16,999 bases of DNA from Pleurotus djamor (taxonomy: Eukaryota; Basidiomycota; Agaricomycetes; Agaricales; Pleurotaceae), in the NCBI GenBank assembly GCA_029747585.1, contig JAPEVF010000948.1:1-16999 (forward strand), given 5' to 3'. This document shows, in pieces, positions 1 to 9,304 of this stretch (the first letter of the stretch is position 1; each line of letters opens with the position of its first letter). The notes beneath the pieces are model-generated. The model did not search any database. It saw only the letters and a list, made by a program, of their open reading frames with translations, and was not told the DNA's origin. The translations under genes and the position numbers were made by a program.

Positions 1-178
1 CAAGAAGAAGAAGAGTGGCCGACAGATTCAGCAGAGCCAAGGCCTCATAACGACATTCCCGGACGAACTTGAAATTTGGAGGCAACTGCGATGGTCTTGC
101 GAAGGTCAGAGCAGCGCTCCGGAGTCTGTGAGTTCTGCAAACTTTGAACAGGGGCTCGATCGCGTTTCAACAGGGGCG

Positions 179-1633
179 ATGTTCTTGACTAATCGCTTGA
201 GCGCGTTCCGCCCATGTCTAAAGCCTCTTCTTTCTCTCTCGCCGCCATCGCCACCGCGCTACCTGAAAAACATGGCACCCCTCTCTCGAACTGCTTCTTC
301 ATCCAAGCGAAAGGCTGCCTCAGACACCGACACCGACGGTGGCGCTGACTCTGATTCCGCACCAACTCGACTCACAACCTCCAAGTCGGAGAGTCACGTA
401 ACTAAATCCAACAGCGCAGCAAAACGAAGGAAAACAGCTGCATCTGCGTCGGAGAGTAGCTTACCCACGAAGCAAGATCAGTCTAACACGGGCTTGAGCT
501 TTGCTGCAAAGACTCCTGGTACCATAAGGATCGCGACGTGGAATGTCTGTGGGCTAGCTGCATGTCAGAAAAAGGTGCGAGGTCATCTTTGTTGATCTTT
601 GAGAGGAAACTCATTCTTCGACTCGTAGGGATTTAAACACTACCTCGAAGCAGAGGATCCAGACATCCTTGTCCTGACAGAAACCAAAGTCAACAACCCA
701 CCCGTAGACCCATCTCTCCTCACGCGTTTTCCACACTGTTACTGGTCCATCTCCGCGAAGAAGGGGTATGGTACGTGCTTCACCCTTTTGTTCTCTCAAT
801 AACGCGTCGGATATCTCACATGCCTTCCCTCCAAGCTGGCACTGCGATATTATCCAAATACCCCGCACTTTCCTCATCAACCACAATTCCTGGACACCCA
901 GATCCAACATCCCTCAAAGGACGTATCATAACCTTAGAATTCCCTTCTCTCTACTTGATCGGCACGTATGTCGTCAATGCTGGGGAAAAGTTGAAGACAT
1001 TGTCGGAGAAAGAGGAATGGAACTATTGGTTTACCAAGTACCTCAGACAGTTGGAGAAAACTGGCTTGGATGGTAAGGGTAAACCTGTCGTATGGACGGG
1101 AGACTTGAACGTCGCTCCCACAGAACTAGGTAAATGTCCTTTGATCCTTGGGCTCTCCACACGGAACTGAACAACTCATAGACCTTGCAAACGCAAAGAA
1201 GAATTGGAACAAGACCGCAGGATACACCGAGTCGGAAACCTCGTCTTACAAACGCATTCTGGACGGATCCTCACTTCCTCTACCTCCTTCACAGAAATCC
1301 AACGACAAGGCGGGAGAGGACGAGGCAGAGACTGAGGCTGAGGCTGCTCCCAAATTCACCGACATATGGCGCCAATTGCACCCTGAAGACCGAGCATACT
1401 CGTATTTCTCGTATCGATTTAACTGTCGCGCGAAGGGCCTGGGGTGGAGACTTGATATGTGTGAGTTTTCCTTGACCATAATGCTTGTCGAGACGATCAT
1501 TCAAGCGTCTCTAGTTGTCATCAGCGAACGCCTCTCTCCACGCGTCAAAATGTGTGAGATTCGAGGAGACGTCTACGGATCTGATCACGTCCCGCTTGTC
1601 ATGGAGATTGAGAAATCTGGGGATGACCTGTAA
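179..1633 (+). CDS. AP endonuclease, ExoIII/APE1 family
   Basis: Class II apurinic/apyrimidinic endonuclease of base excision repair, cutting the backbone 5' of abasic sites. Exons 179-574, 629-770, 836-1129, 1182-1460 and 1515-1633 (introns 54, 65, 52 and 54 nt, all GT-AG) give 409 aa. Family motifs appear in order: WNVCG (N122), TETK (E150), TYVVNAG (Y224), GDLNVA (D269, N271), GWRLD (D369) and GSDH (D394, H395), so the catalytic and metal-binding set looks complete. There is no long C-terminal zinc-finger tail, which argues for the APE1 type over Apn2. An acidic low-complexity insert lies at about 306-335. The N-terminus has basic patches (KRK, AKRRK) that look like nuclear signals. The start is uncertain: ATG 179 gives a basic leader, ATG 272 gives 378 aa starting MAPLSR. 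The frame also stays open to the window edge. It converges with the HET gene. Confidence 0.9.
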
Positions 1634-1733
1634 AGTTTTCGCTTTCATATCAACAATGCTGTACATAATTACTGCTTATTCTACATATATACAGTGCAGA
1701 AACCAGTCCGGACGATGATGCAGAATGAATGTC

Positions 1734-3576
1734 CTAAGTAATAAACACAACCTGCGGTCGTCGAACCGAAAGCCTGACAAGACTCGGAAGCCGTTTGAAC
1801 TCCACCCGTGAATACCTCTTGAAATGCCCCGCCTGCGTCTGCTTCCCTAGCAGCACCGCCAACCCATCCGCATACACACCCACCTGACTCCTCGGTATCG
1901 TCCCAACCGCCCGATGCGCCTTCAACGCCAAAATCTCCGTATCATCATCCTCGAAAATCGCACACCGAAAGTGATCATACATCTCATCATACGGATGTAC
2001 GCTCACCACCCGCACATCAAATAGTGTGACCATCATCCTCAACCCGGCATTCGTCAACACGAACGACGTATCAATATCCATGTGGTCTCGGAAGAGGAGT
2101 TGGCCATCGACGTATCCTTCGTAAGTACCCGTGTGTTTGAACGCGGAAGGGTCGGCTGCGATCATTGAGTTTTTGGGTGACGGCATGCCGAACCAGTGGA
2201 ATATGAGGCGGGAAGGGGATGATTGGAGACAGGCAGATTGGAGCCGGTAGAAAGCGTTTTCGTGGCCCTCGCCGTAGATGATAGGGATGTGGATATCGAG
2301 CATGCCCATGAGGCAGTAGGAGAGGTCTTCGGGGCGGGTGGTGATGCGTTTGGATATCCAGTGGAATACTTCCGGAGCTGAGTGTGTACGGAGACTGAAC
2401 TGTTTGACTGCACATGCAGGAACGGCTATACAGGGACACGAAAGACAAGCTCAGGTCTTGTTCTGCGTCATACAAGAATCAAGAGAGGAACTTACTGGCC
2501 GCATCAGCAACAAGCCTCAAAAACTGCACATACTCCGCCCCAAAATCAAACCCCTCCTCCTGCACACGACAGATATCAAATCTCCTCCCAACCCTCTGAT
2601 CCATCTTCGTCCAATCGCCCAAATAAAACTTGATCCTCTTCGGTGCCAACAACTCCGGCAACGTCCATCCCCTCCGGAACCATGGATCCTCCTTAAGCTG
2701 CTTTCTTTTCGAATCACCCCGTCTCCTCGGTCCCGTCGGCGACGTCGGCGACACAGATGAATTTGTAGAATACGAAGGGAGTTTGAGGTTCGTATTGGAG
2801 AGATGGACGATGCAGATGTACGCGTTTTGGTACCACTTCCACATCGAATGGATCGTCTCTTCCATCTCCATCGTATTGCTCTTGTCGATACACACGGCGT
2901 CGAACCATACATACCGACACATAAACTCTCCCGCGACGCGACACATCCCATCCAACTTTGCATACCCCTCCTTCTTCTCCATCGCCCCCACTCCCCCTCC
3001 CGTTCCCGCTCCTCCCTCCAAACAAACATCCCGGAACCCCAACTCTCGATTCGCCCACGTATGCGAAAGAATCGCATATCTCCCATGGAACTGTATTATC
3101 GCAGCCACTTTCGCGTTATTCTCCCTCTGCATGAGGGATGGATCGTGCTGCAGTGCGTAGAGGAGGCATGCTTCGATTTTGGAGGCGACAGAGGAGCGGG
3201 AGAGGAGGAGACGGTCTTGGGTGTCGAAGAGGTGGATGGGGAAGGAGTGGGTGAGGTGGGAGATGTCATAGCGAATCCTAACCACATGTGGGGTGTATGT
3301 TAGTGGTGACGATTGGGTGTTGAGAGAGGCGGGGGGATGGGAACTTACTGGGGAATGGGCGGTTAACACGAAGAAACGTGCACGAAGTGAATACGACGTT
3401 GTACCTATTGTGAAGGTGGTTGAGTACAAGCAGCGAATCGCTCAAGATAGCTTCAGACGTGCCTTTTCGAGCCATCTATCCTTGTGGCGGAATCACATAC
3501 ACATGTCAGTCGAGCGAGCCTGGATAGCACAAAGCAGGCGACTTACTTCCAGCCAATCTGGCCTGTGCAATGCCAT
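1734..3576 (-). CDS. HET-domain protein (heterokaryon incompatibility family)
   Basis: Exons on the minus strand are 3576-3547, 3475-3405, 3277-2496 and 2425-1734, with introns of 71, 127 and 70 nt, giving 524 aa. HET motifs are clear: YAILSHTW (about 101-108), YVWFDAVCIDKS (about 156-167), then WKWYQNA and RRGWTLPELLAP (about 235-246). After the third intron come ITTRPEDLSYCLMGML and IPIIYGEG, the usual end of the HET region in basidiomycete members. A basic, Ser/Pro-rich insert at about 202-230 splits the domain. HET domains are known from fungal non-self recognition and cell death in ascomycetes; a role here is inference. The first exon codes only 10 residues, so a start at ATG 3475 is a real alternative. 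The 127-nt intron is the least certain junction. The C-terminal 190 residues are unassigned. Confidence 0.85.
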
Positions 3577-4046
3577 GCCTTTTTTACTTCAAGTTTTCAC
3601 TGAGGTTCGTTTTCTTTTGGGTAGCCTTCAACTTTCAGCCTTTCCAGAGGAGAGAGCGAGAGAGAGAAGGAGAGGAAGAGAAGAAAGGGACCAGTAGTTC
3701 CTCGGCGACAATCATATATAGCGCTTTTCGCTGTGGAGACCAGGGACTTGGGCCAATGGGCAATAGAGTTACAACAGAGTGAGGGCGCCAGAAAACATCA
3801 AAAGGCACCCCACCTTGGCCTCAAGAGAGTATAATGCGGCCTGCATGTTGACTGCATTGCAGGCGTCCATTGACTCGGACAGATCAGCCAATCCCGGTCA
3901 CAGAAATTCCGGCAAGTACAAGTCAAGGGCTCTCGAATGATGGGGAACGACCGCAAACGAGGGCTCGTCTACGTTGGGAACAATGATGGGAACTTGGAAT
4001 TGTGTATATTAGGGGTTTCCATCATACATAGGGGGCTCGAACGGAT
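3577..4046. other. Intergenic: HET promoter and OTU1 3' flank
   Basis: This stretch of 470 bp lies between the HET start and the OTU1 stop, both genes being on the minus strand. On the minus strand it holds a pyrimidine-rich tract (3649-3690; purine-rich GAGA repeats on the plus strand) and a TATA-like element further upstream. I see no coding potential beyond short shadow frames and nothing else I can name. Confidence 0.6.
3713..3720 (-). promoter_or_regulatory. TATA-like element of the HET gene
   Basis: The minus strand reads TATATATG, about 137 bp upstream of the predicted ATG at 3576. The CT-rich tract at 3649-3690 lies between the two, a layout common in fungal promoters. The assignment is inference from position and sequence. 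Confidence 0.45.
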
Positions 4047-5354
4047 TTAATACTCTCCAAACCTGGTGTGTCCAGTCTGTTCAGCGTGGGCTCTGGCGCC
4101 TTTCTCTCCCTTGAGACCCACCCCGCATTGCTAGTGATGGATCCGTCATTATCGGGGAATGCCTCGTAGATAAGCAACAAGGACGCGACGTACCTCGCAT
4201 TTCAAGTCGAACGTCGATGTGTTCGTGAAAGCTCTCTTCGCACGAAGGATGTCAGCTAGCTTCTTTGCTGCAATGAGGACTGGATCCGAGTTCGAGTCCG
4301 TGGATCGCTAGGTGGGTGGTTAGAATGGGTGTTGAATTGTATGGATGGAAGGAAGGAAGAGCGTACGATAGGGAATACGGTCTGGTGGAAGTCTGCCGGA
4401 GCATCGACCATAGGTGCCAATGTGGCAGCATCGTAATGGATCCCCGAATAGACGAGAACACAACGGTTGCTAATTAGCCGTTCAAATCAGCTGGCGATAG
4501 CCTACCGAGAAGGAAGAGAGAGAAGAGGGTGAAGTATGTACCCAGATGAATTCTGCGCAGGCTCGAATTGGTCTACTCTGCCCGTTTCGACATCGATGCT
4601 GTCGATTTCGGTGTTGAAATGGTTGGCTAGGATGGACAGTTCGATCGCACCGCCCCAAGTGGAGGGCTTGAGGATGGTGGAGATGTATTTGTCTGGGGAC
4701 ATGCTGCGCCGGAATTAGCGGAGACGTCGCGGATGAGGGTATTATGCTGCGTACCCCAGAATGGCTTCATTGTACGTGTGGGGGTCACGTTGTATTCCAT
4801 CCGCAACGACTGTATGGCATTGGAGTCAGCAGGTGGATGTGAAATGAAAAGCAGGAGGGGGATCGAGAGACATTTTCGTATGGTCTGTGGGTTCGAGAGA
4901 TGGAAGATGAGTGCGATAGAAGAGAAGAGACACGAGTTGTCGTCTGGGACGATCTGTGCAGGTGGTTGCTGATGAGAAGGAGAAGGCTCTGAATAACGAG
5001 GGGACGGACGCGATGGACGAGATGACTGCCATCTTGGGTTTCGACGGAAGCAGGGCCAGAGGCACCAACTGCAGCAGGGGCAGGGGCAGGGGCGGGTACA
5101 GAGACAGGGGGCACAGGCGCGGACGCGGACTCGCTGACGATGATCTGATCGCCCGGCCTGAGACCAAGACTCGACACAGGCAACTCGGGGACGAGCGTCA
5201 ATGGGCGGGGTGGATAGCCAGCCTTGCAGATCTGCGCAGAGGGAGGGATGGCTGTGACAGAGAAGATCTGCTGCTGCAACACGGCAACCGTCGCATCAGC
5301 GTCGACGTCGAGGCTCGAGACGCCCTTGGAATGTCGAAGTCGGAGTGGAGCCAT
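4047..5354 (-). CDS. OTU1: OTU1/YOD1-type ubiquitin thioesterase
   Basis: Deubiquitinase that, in yeast and animals, works with Cdc48/p97 in protein quality control such as ER-associated degradation. Minus-strand exons are 5354-5010, 4953-4872, 4809-4755, 4703-4542, 4469-4367, 4307-4194 and 4130-4047 (introns 56, 62, 51, 72, 59 and 63 nt), giving 314 aa. Order of parts: UBX-like domain at 1-75 (IPPSAQICKAGYPPR), a Pro/Ala-rich linker, the OTU core with IVPDDNSCLF (catalytic C123), WGGAIELSIL, GIHYD (H226), and a C-terminal C2H2 zinc finger (C286, C289, H302, H308) ending TGHTRFGEY. The length fits the family. I chose ATG 5354 (MAPLRLRH) because it begins the UBX-like domain; in-frame ATGs at 5360, 5369 and further upstream exist. 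The first two donors (GTCCGT, GTCTCT) are weak, but only these junctions restore the motifs. Confidence 0.92.
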
Positions 5355-5548
5355 TTTCATTTCCTGCATCGATCGTCCCCCCTTCAACTTTAAATCCATG
5401 GACACGTGATTCAACGCGTCATGCCATTGCGTCATTGATATCGAGACGCGTTCCTATATAACCTGCTTCACTTCAGCCATGTCGTCCAACAACTCGTCCC
5501 ACAACCTTCTACAAAGCTTTTTCCAGATCCACAAATCAACTCGTCACA
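5355..5548. promoter_or_regulatory. Divergent OTU1 / HSP12-1 promoter region
   Basis: The 194 bp between two divergent starts contain CCCCT (5379-5383, matching the yeast stress element core), CACGTG (5403-5408), TGCGTCA (5428-5434, a CRE-like half site) and TATATAA (5455-5461), which lies 94 bp upstream of the HSP12-1 ATG. The matches are seen directly. Their use by stress factors is inferred from how HSP12/hsp9 genes are controlled in yeasts. Confidence 0.55.
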
Positions 5549-5976
5549 ATGTCTGATGCTGGTCGCCAATCTTTCACCGACAAGGCCTCTTCTGCCATGA
5601 AGGTTTGTCGTCTCGTCAACGCCCATGTCTATGAACAATGCTAATTCCAGTGTTTCTATAGCCCGACTCTCAGAAGTCTTTCACCGAGCAAATGGGTGAC
5701 AAGTTCAAGGGAACCACCGACTCCGCTGCCTCCACCATGCAGCCCGAGGTATGATCCTCATTTCCGCCCCGTCCTCGTTGTCTGACTCGTCGAGCAGAGT
5801 CAAAAGTCTGCCACTCAGAAGATGGGTGACACGTTCAGTGGCAACCAAAACGAGAATCAGGTAAGTTCGACGCTTGTGACGCGCTCTTTAACTCAAATCA
5901 TTCGTCACATAAGGAATCCATGTTGGACAAGGCCAAGAACGCGATGGGCATGGGCGATTCCAACACCAGGGCTTGA
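5549..5976 (+). CDS. Hsp9/Hsp12-family small stress protein, copy 1
   Basis: Exons 5549-5602, 5662-5748, 5798-5860 and 5914-5976 (introns 59, 49 and 53 nt, all phase 0) give 88 aa. The protein starts MSDAGRQSFTDK and has the PDSQKS and (E)SQKSATQK repeats typical of the Hsp9/Hsp12 family. It is rich in Ser, Gln, Lys and Asp and has no Cys. Family members are small and disordered in solution, form amphipathic helices on membranes, and are strongly induced by heat, osmotic stress and stationary phase. Length matches the family. A TATATAA box lies 94 bp upstream and an AATAAA at 6023-6028 follows the stop. It is a tandem duplicate of the gene at 6790. Confidence 0.93.
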
Positions 5977-6022
5977 GCGTTCCACGTTTAGGGTCATAGG
6001 GTAGTACCGTAGTACTAAATGC

Positions 6023-6028
6023 AATAAA
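6023..6028 (+). terminator. AATAAA polyadenylation-type signal of HSP12-1
   Basis: A canonical AATAAA lies 47 bp after the HSP12-1 stop codon. Fungal poly(A) signals are loose, so this is a sequence match plus position only. Confidence 0.45.
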
Positions 6029-6571
6029 TTACATATCATCCGCCAAAGCGCCATTTTGGAGTCAAGCCCACTAACGTCGTCTCAAGAAGTAGAAGTACGA
6101 CTGTATTCCAATGTTAGCAATGAGTCAGTCGCGAGGGACAGCTTACATGGCTTGATATGATATTCAGTGAAAATCGCCCGGATATTAGTTCCAGTGGCCT
6201 GAGACGTGACACCTTTCGTTTTGGTACGGAGCTATGCAGAACGTCACGAACTTTCTAACTCGTCGTCATCACACGTTGCCCACGTACACGATCACCGTAG
6301 TCCTAGTAGAATCTTCTTGACTCTTAGAGCCACAAGCTCGCGCAGTGACAGTCTCATGACCGCGGTGCTCACATGGAGGTAGCTAAAAATGCGTCATGCA
6401 ATTACCATCATTACAAGCTCAAGTGACCCCAATATCCATGTCTATTCCGAATGATGGTCAATGTCATCATCCCACTACGCGTCGTGGTGCAAATAGGCTC
6501 ACCATAACGTCAATGACGTATGTAGTAAGTAGTGGCGTGNAAAAATTCACTTCCTAGTTCAAGGGCCCTTA

Positions 6572-6579
6572 TGACGTCA
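6572..6579 (+). promoter_or_regulatory. CRE-type bZIP site TGACGTCA
   Basis: A perfect 8-bp palindromic CRE lies 107 bp upstream of the TATATAA of HSP12-2, immediately after the palindrome AAGGGCCCTT. In fission yeast, hsp9 belongs to the stress genes controlled by the Atf1 bZIP factor, which binds this type of site. Transfer of that role to this organism is inference. Confidence 0.55.
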
Positions 6580-6678
6580 CGCGTTCGTCGTTGTATCCTT
6601 GGCTGCACCATATCGCCACCGTCACCACCCAGTGAGTCTGACCCATGTGCGCTCCATGAAATCCAAGGTGAGAAAACG

Positions 6679-6685
6679 TATATAA
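6679..6685 (+). promoter_or_regulatory. TATA box of HSP12-2
   Basis: TATATAA lies 105 nt before the ATG at 6790, with a pyrimidine- and ACT-rich leader in between. Copy 1 has the same heptamer at a similar distance from its start. Confidence 0.65.
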
Positions 6686-6789
6686 GAGGCTTTGGATGGA
6701 CGAGGGAGAGACATCAAATCAACCACTCACATTCAATCACTCGATCACTCAAACCACTACTACTACTAATAAGTCCAACTCAAATAATC

Positions 6790-7160
6790 ATGTCGGACCA
6801 CGGACGTCAATCTTTCACCGACAAGGTTTCTGCCGCTATCAAGGTGAGCACCACTTATATGTATAGGATGCCTATCTGACGACCTTCTCCCAGCCCGATT
6901 CTCAAAAAACCACCACTGAGCACTTCGGCGACAAATTCAAGGGCAACGCTGATTCCACAGCGTCTACCCTTCAGCCGAATGTAAGCATACCCAAATCACA
7001 CGAAGGCTACCGTCACTCACGAGTCACGTAGAACGAGAAATCGTACGGGCAGAAGGTCACTGACCATCTAAGTGGCAACTCGAACCGCCACACCCACAAC
7101 CACGACACCCTTGGTGACAAGACTAAGCGAGCCTTTGACATGTCGGATAGCAACTACTAG
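6790..7160 (+). CDS. Hsp9/Hsp12-family small stress protein, copy 2
   Basis: Exons 6790-6843, 6894-6980 and 7032-7160 (introns 50 and 51 nt, phase 0) give 89 aa. It starts MSDHGRQSFTDK and keeps PDSQK, GDKFKGNADSTAST and the NEKSYGQK repeat. The first two introns sit at exactly the same codons as in copy 1. The third intron of copy 1 is absent, and in its place the protein carries a His-rich stretch (NRHTHNHD) before LGDKTKRAF. The ending DMSDSNY parallels GMGDSNTRA of copy 1. The expected role is stress-induced membrane protection, from family knowledge. It converges with the Chm7-like gene (194 bp between stops). Confidence 0.92.
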
Positions 7161-7354
7161 ATAGGAAGCGCACTGGTCTCGGACTTGGAGGCAATGATAT
7201 ATGTATATATACACGTGCTTGAAATGTACCAATATGTGCTATAATCGACGAAATGACAAAATGATATACACGGAATGTATCCAATCGCTGAAACAGATGG
7301 AGGGATGAAGGGAGACGAAAGATGCGATAGCGTAAAAGTTCATGAGGTATATCG

Positions 7355-9142
7355 TTATGCGAGGACAGCAACCTTTTCTCTCATCCCTTCTTCCACGCTG
7401 GGCTGGGTCGTTCGCGCCGGCTCGGAATGCGAAGGTTCATTTTCCCGCTCTCTGATCCTCTCCTCCAACTTCATCTCCTCGACCATCCTATTCAACTCCT
7501 CCTCAAGCTCGCTATCATCCACACTTGTCTGTCCTTCACCGATACCCAACGCGACGTCGCCACCGATCCTCACAGCGTCGTCGATCTCTCTAGCGTCACC
7601 CATTGCTTCCGCCATAGCCTCCATCGTCTCTTCCACCTTCTCCTTCTTCAGTGACGGATGGGATAGAATGGCTCGGAGGGTCGCAGTAGATGACTCATAG
7701 GATTTCATTATCTAGATACAGTCGGACATTCGGTCAGCTTGGTAGGAATTGGGATTGAAACATTCAACAACGAACCTGGATATCCTGAGCGGCTTCTTCG
7801 ACGCTATACAGCGTAGCCTCAAGAGTTTGCAGCGATCCCAATCGTCTCTCCAGAACATCTTGCAATTGTTTCCGCGACTTCAGATAACCAGTAGCCACTG
7901 CTTTCTGTTTATCACGTATGGCACTTGACGCTTTCGCAGTCAAGTTCGCAATCCGGCTCTGCAGGGATTCTATCTGCTTATGCATATTCTCAACAGCGTT
8001 CTTCAGCTCTAGGATGCCGCGGTCGACGACCGTTATGGTACGCTCTTCGGCAGGCGCAGAAGATAAGACGAATTTCAATATCTGTAGGAGGTTATGATGA
8101 GCGGCGTGGATTTGAAAATACGTGGCACTCACGTCGCCATCTACTACGAGACACCCTCGGTCCCTCTCCAGATATTTAGAGAGGACCTGCATATCCCTCT
8201 CATCGAGTAGCACCTCAGCATCCTCCTGCACCACATCCGCATCGACACCCAAACCCTCAACAACCCCATTTACACCGACCGCACTAGCGAACACGCGTCG
8301 AAACGCCTCCGTGCTATACAGCCTCCCCGCCGCACCTTCACCCTCCTTACCCCGTTGAATACGCATAACCTCATCCGCCGCCCGTTCCACCAACACTTTC
8401 ACAACATAATCACCATACCAAGGTCTTCCCGACCCACCATAACCACCATAACCATTCCCATGCGAGCTACCAGAGCTGCCTGTTAGGGAATGCGTGAGCG
8501 AGGTGACGATGCCGTCTTCGCCTGTGACGCCTGCCCGTTCGAGTGCCCATGACATGGGTTTGCCGACGAGGTACCAGGCGGCTTTGCTGGGTACGCCCAT
8601 CCATGAGGAGAGTGCGGTGGGGTATATGGAGTAAGGTGATGTGAGGAAGGATTTAAATGGGAGTAATGTCGTGTTCGTAACGAGTTCGGGCTGTAAGAAT
8701 AATTTTGTGAGTGATTAAGCGCACTCACCAACGAGAGAGACGAACGTACAATAACAGCACCCAAAGCCAAAGGTTTACCCACTCCCTCAACTTTCAATGC
8801 ATTCAACAAGCTAGAATCTGCAGTGAGCACGAGCTTGCTGCCACCGGTAGCGAGTGAATGCGACTGCGATATCAGATAGCCTGTGGACACGACAACTTCC
8901 AATGCCCTACGCCACCATTCTACATTAGCATGATACGACTCTGGATTTGATGTCTTCTGACGGGATATATCTGCGTAGAGTGCTTGTAGACGCGGACGAG
9001 ATGTGGACGAGAAGGGAGGGAGCGTCAGGAGGGTTGAGGAGGAGGAGGGCTGCGAGGGAGTGGTGGTGGCGGTGGAAGGGGAGGGTGAGTGGGAGAAGAT
9101 GGTATCTAGTCGAGGTTTCCGGGGCGTTGAATGGGAGGACAT
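7355..9142 (-). CDS. Chm7/CHMP7-like ESCRT-III (Snf7 family) protein
   Basis: Minus-strand exons 9142-8750, 8690-8133, 8081-7776 and 7711-7355 (introns 59, 51 and 64 nt, all phase 0) give 537 aa. The N-terminal half (with SWMGVPSKAAWYLVGKPMSW and a Gly-rich stretch with HGNGYGGYGGSG) resembles the winged-helix half of CHMP7-type proteins. The Snf7 core follows: a long coiled coil from VVDRGILELKNAVENM through KQKAVATGYLKSRKQLQ, then YESSTATLRAILSHPSL and acidic helices. DDSELEEELNRMVEE near the end resembles an MIM1-type motif. Chm7 works in ESCRT-III surveillance and sealing of the nuclear envelope. ATG 9142 (MSSHSTPRKPRL) is preferred; an in-frame ATG at 9211 would add 23 residues. It is larger than the roughly 450 aa of yeast and human members. 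Confidence 0.87.
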
Positions 9143-9304
9143 GGCAATCGAGGTGGAAAGGACGGGTGGCTTGCAGAGTGTCAGTGCGCTGTGCAGGTCG
9201 GCGTGCTTCAACTCACGTGGGAGATGATCGGGAATGTTGCCCCTATTAAAATTCCCTATATGTCAAGAACTCGCGTTTGTGGCTTTCTTTCTGCAACCAC
9301 CACC
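9143..9304. promoter_or_regulatory. Bidirectional promoter between Chm7-like and F-box copy A
   Basis: Only 162 bp separate the two divergent starts. The region contains CACGTG (9214-9219) and an AT-rich TATTAAAA (9243-9250) about 55 bp before the ATG of copy A. It does not carry the TATTTATA core seen upstream of copies B and C. Confidence 0.45.

Larger units (their letters stand above)
5977..6789. other. Intergenic region between the two HSP12 copies
   Basis: This stretch of 813 bp contains the 3' end of copy 1 (AATAAA at 6023-6028) and the promoter of copy 2. Many bZIP-type cores are spread through it: TGAGTCA at 6121-6127, several CGTCA/TGACG cores, a TGCGTCA near 6400 and a full TGACGTCA at 6572-6579. 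A palindrome AAGGGCCCTT lies at 6561-6570. Base 6540 is an undetermined N. I see no gene or RNA here. Confidence 0.6.

Noticed and set aside
2630..3303. Plus-strand frames of 166-176 aa.
   Set aside because: They lie antisense to the main HET exon, which has clear domain motifs.
3278..3405. HET intron 2 as a nested twin intron (stwintron): GTACAA...CCCCAG sits directly before TAAGT, which would rebuild a GTAAGT donor after the first splice.
   Set aside because: Two-step removal takes out 128 nt and shifts the frame of the HET domain by one. Only the 127-nt single removal keeps the frame. It remains worth a look in cDNA.
4956..5393. Plus-strand 145-aa frame rich in Arg and Gly, RGG-like.
   Set aside because: It is the antisense of the OTU1 UBX-like domain and its Pro/Ala-rich linker; the repeats come from the linker codons.
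7275..7700. 141-aa Ser-rich plus-strand frame.
   Set aside because: Antisense to the last exon of the Chm7-like gene, whose acidic helices give Ser/Leu-rich shadows.
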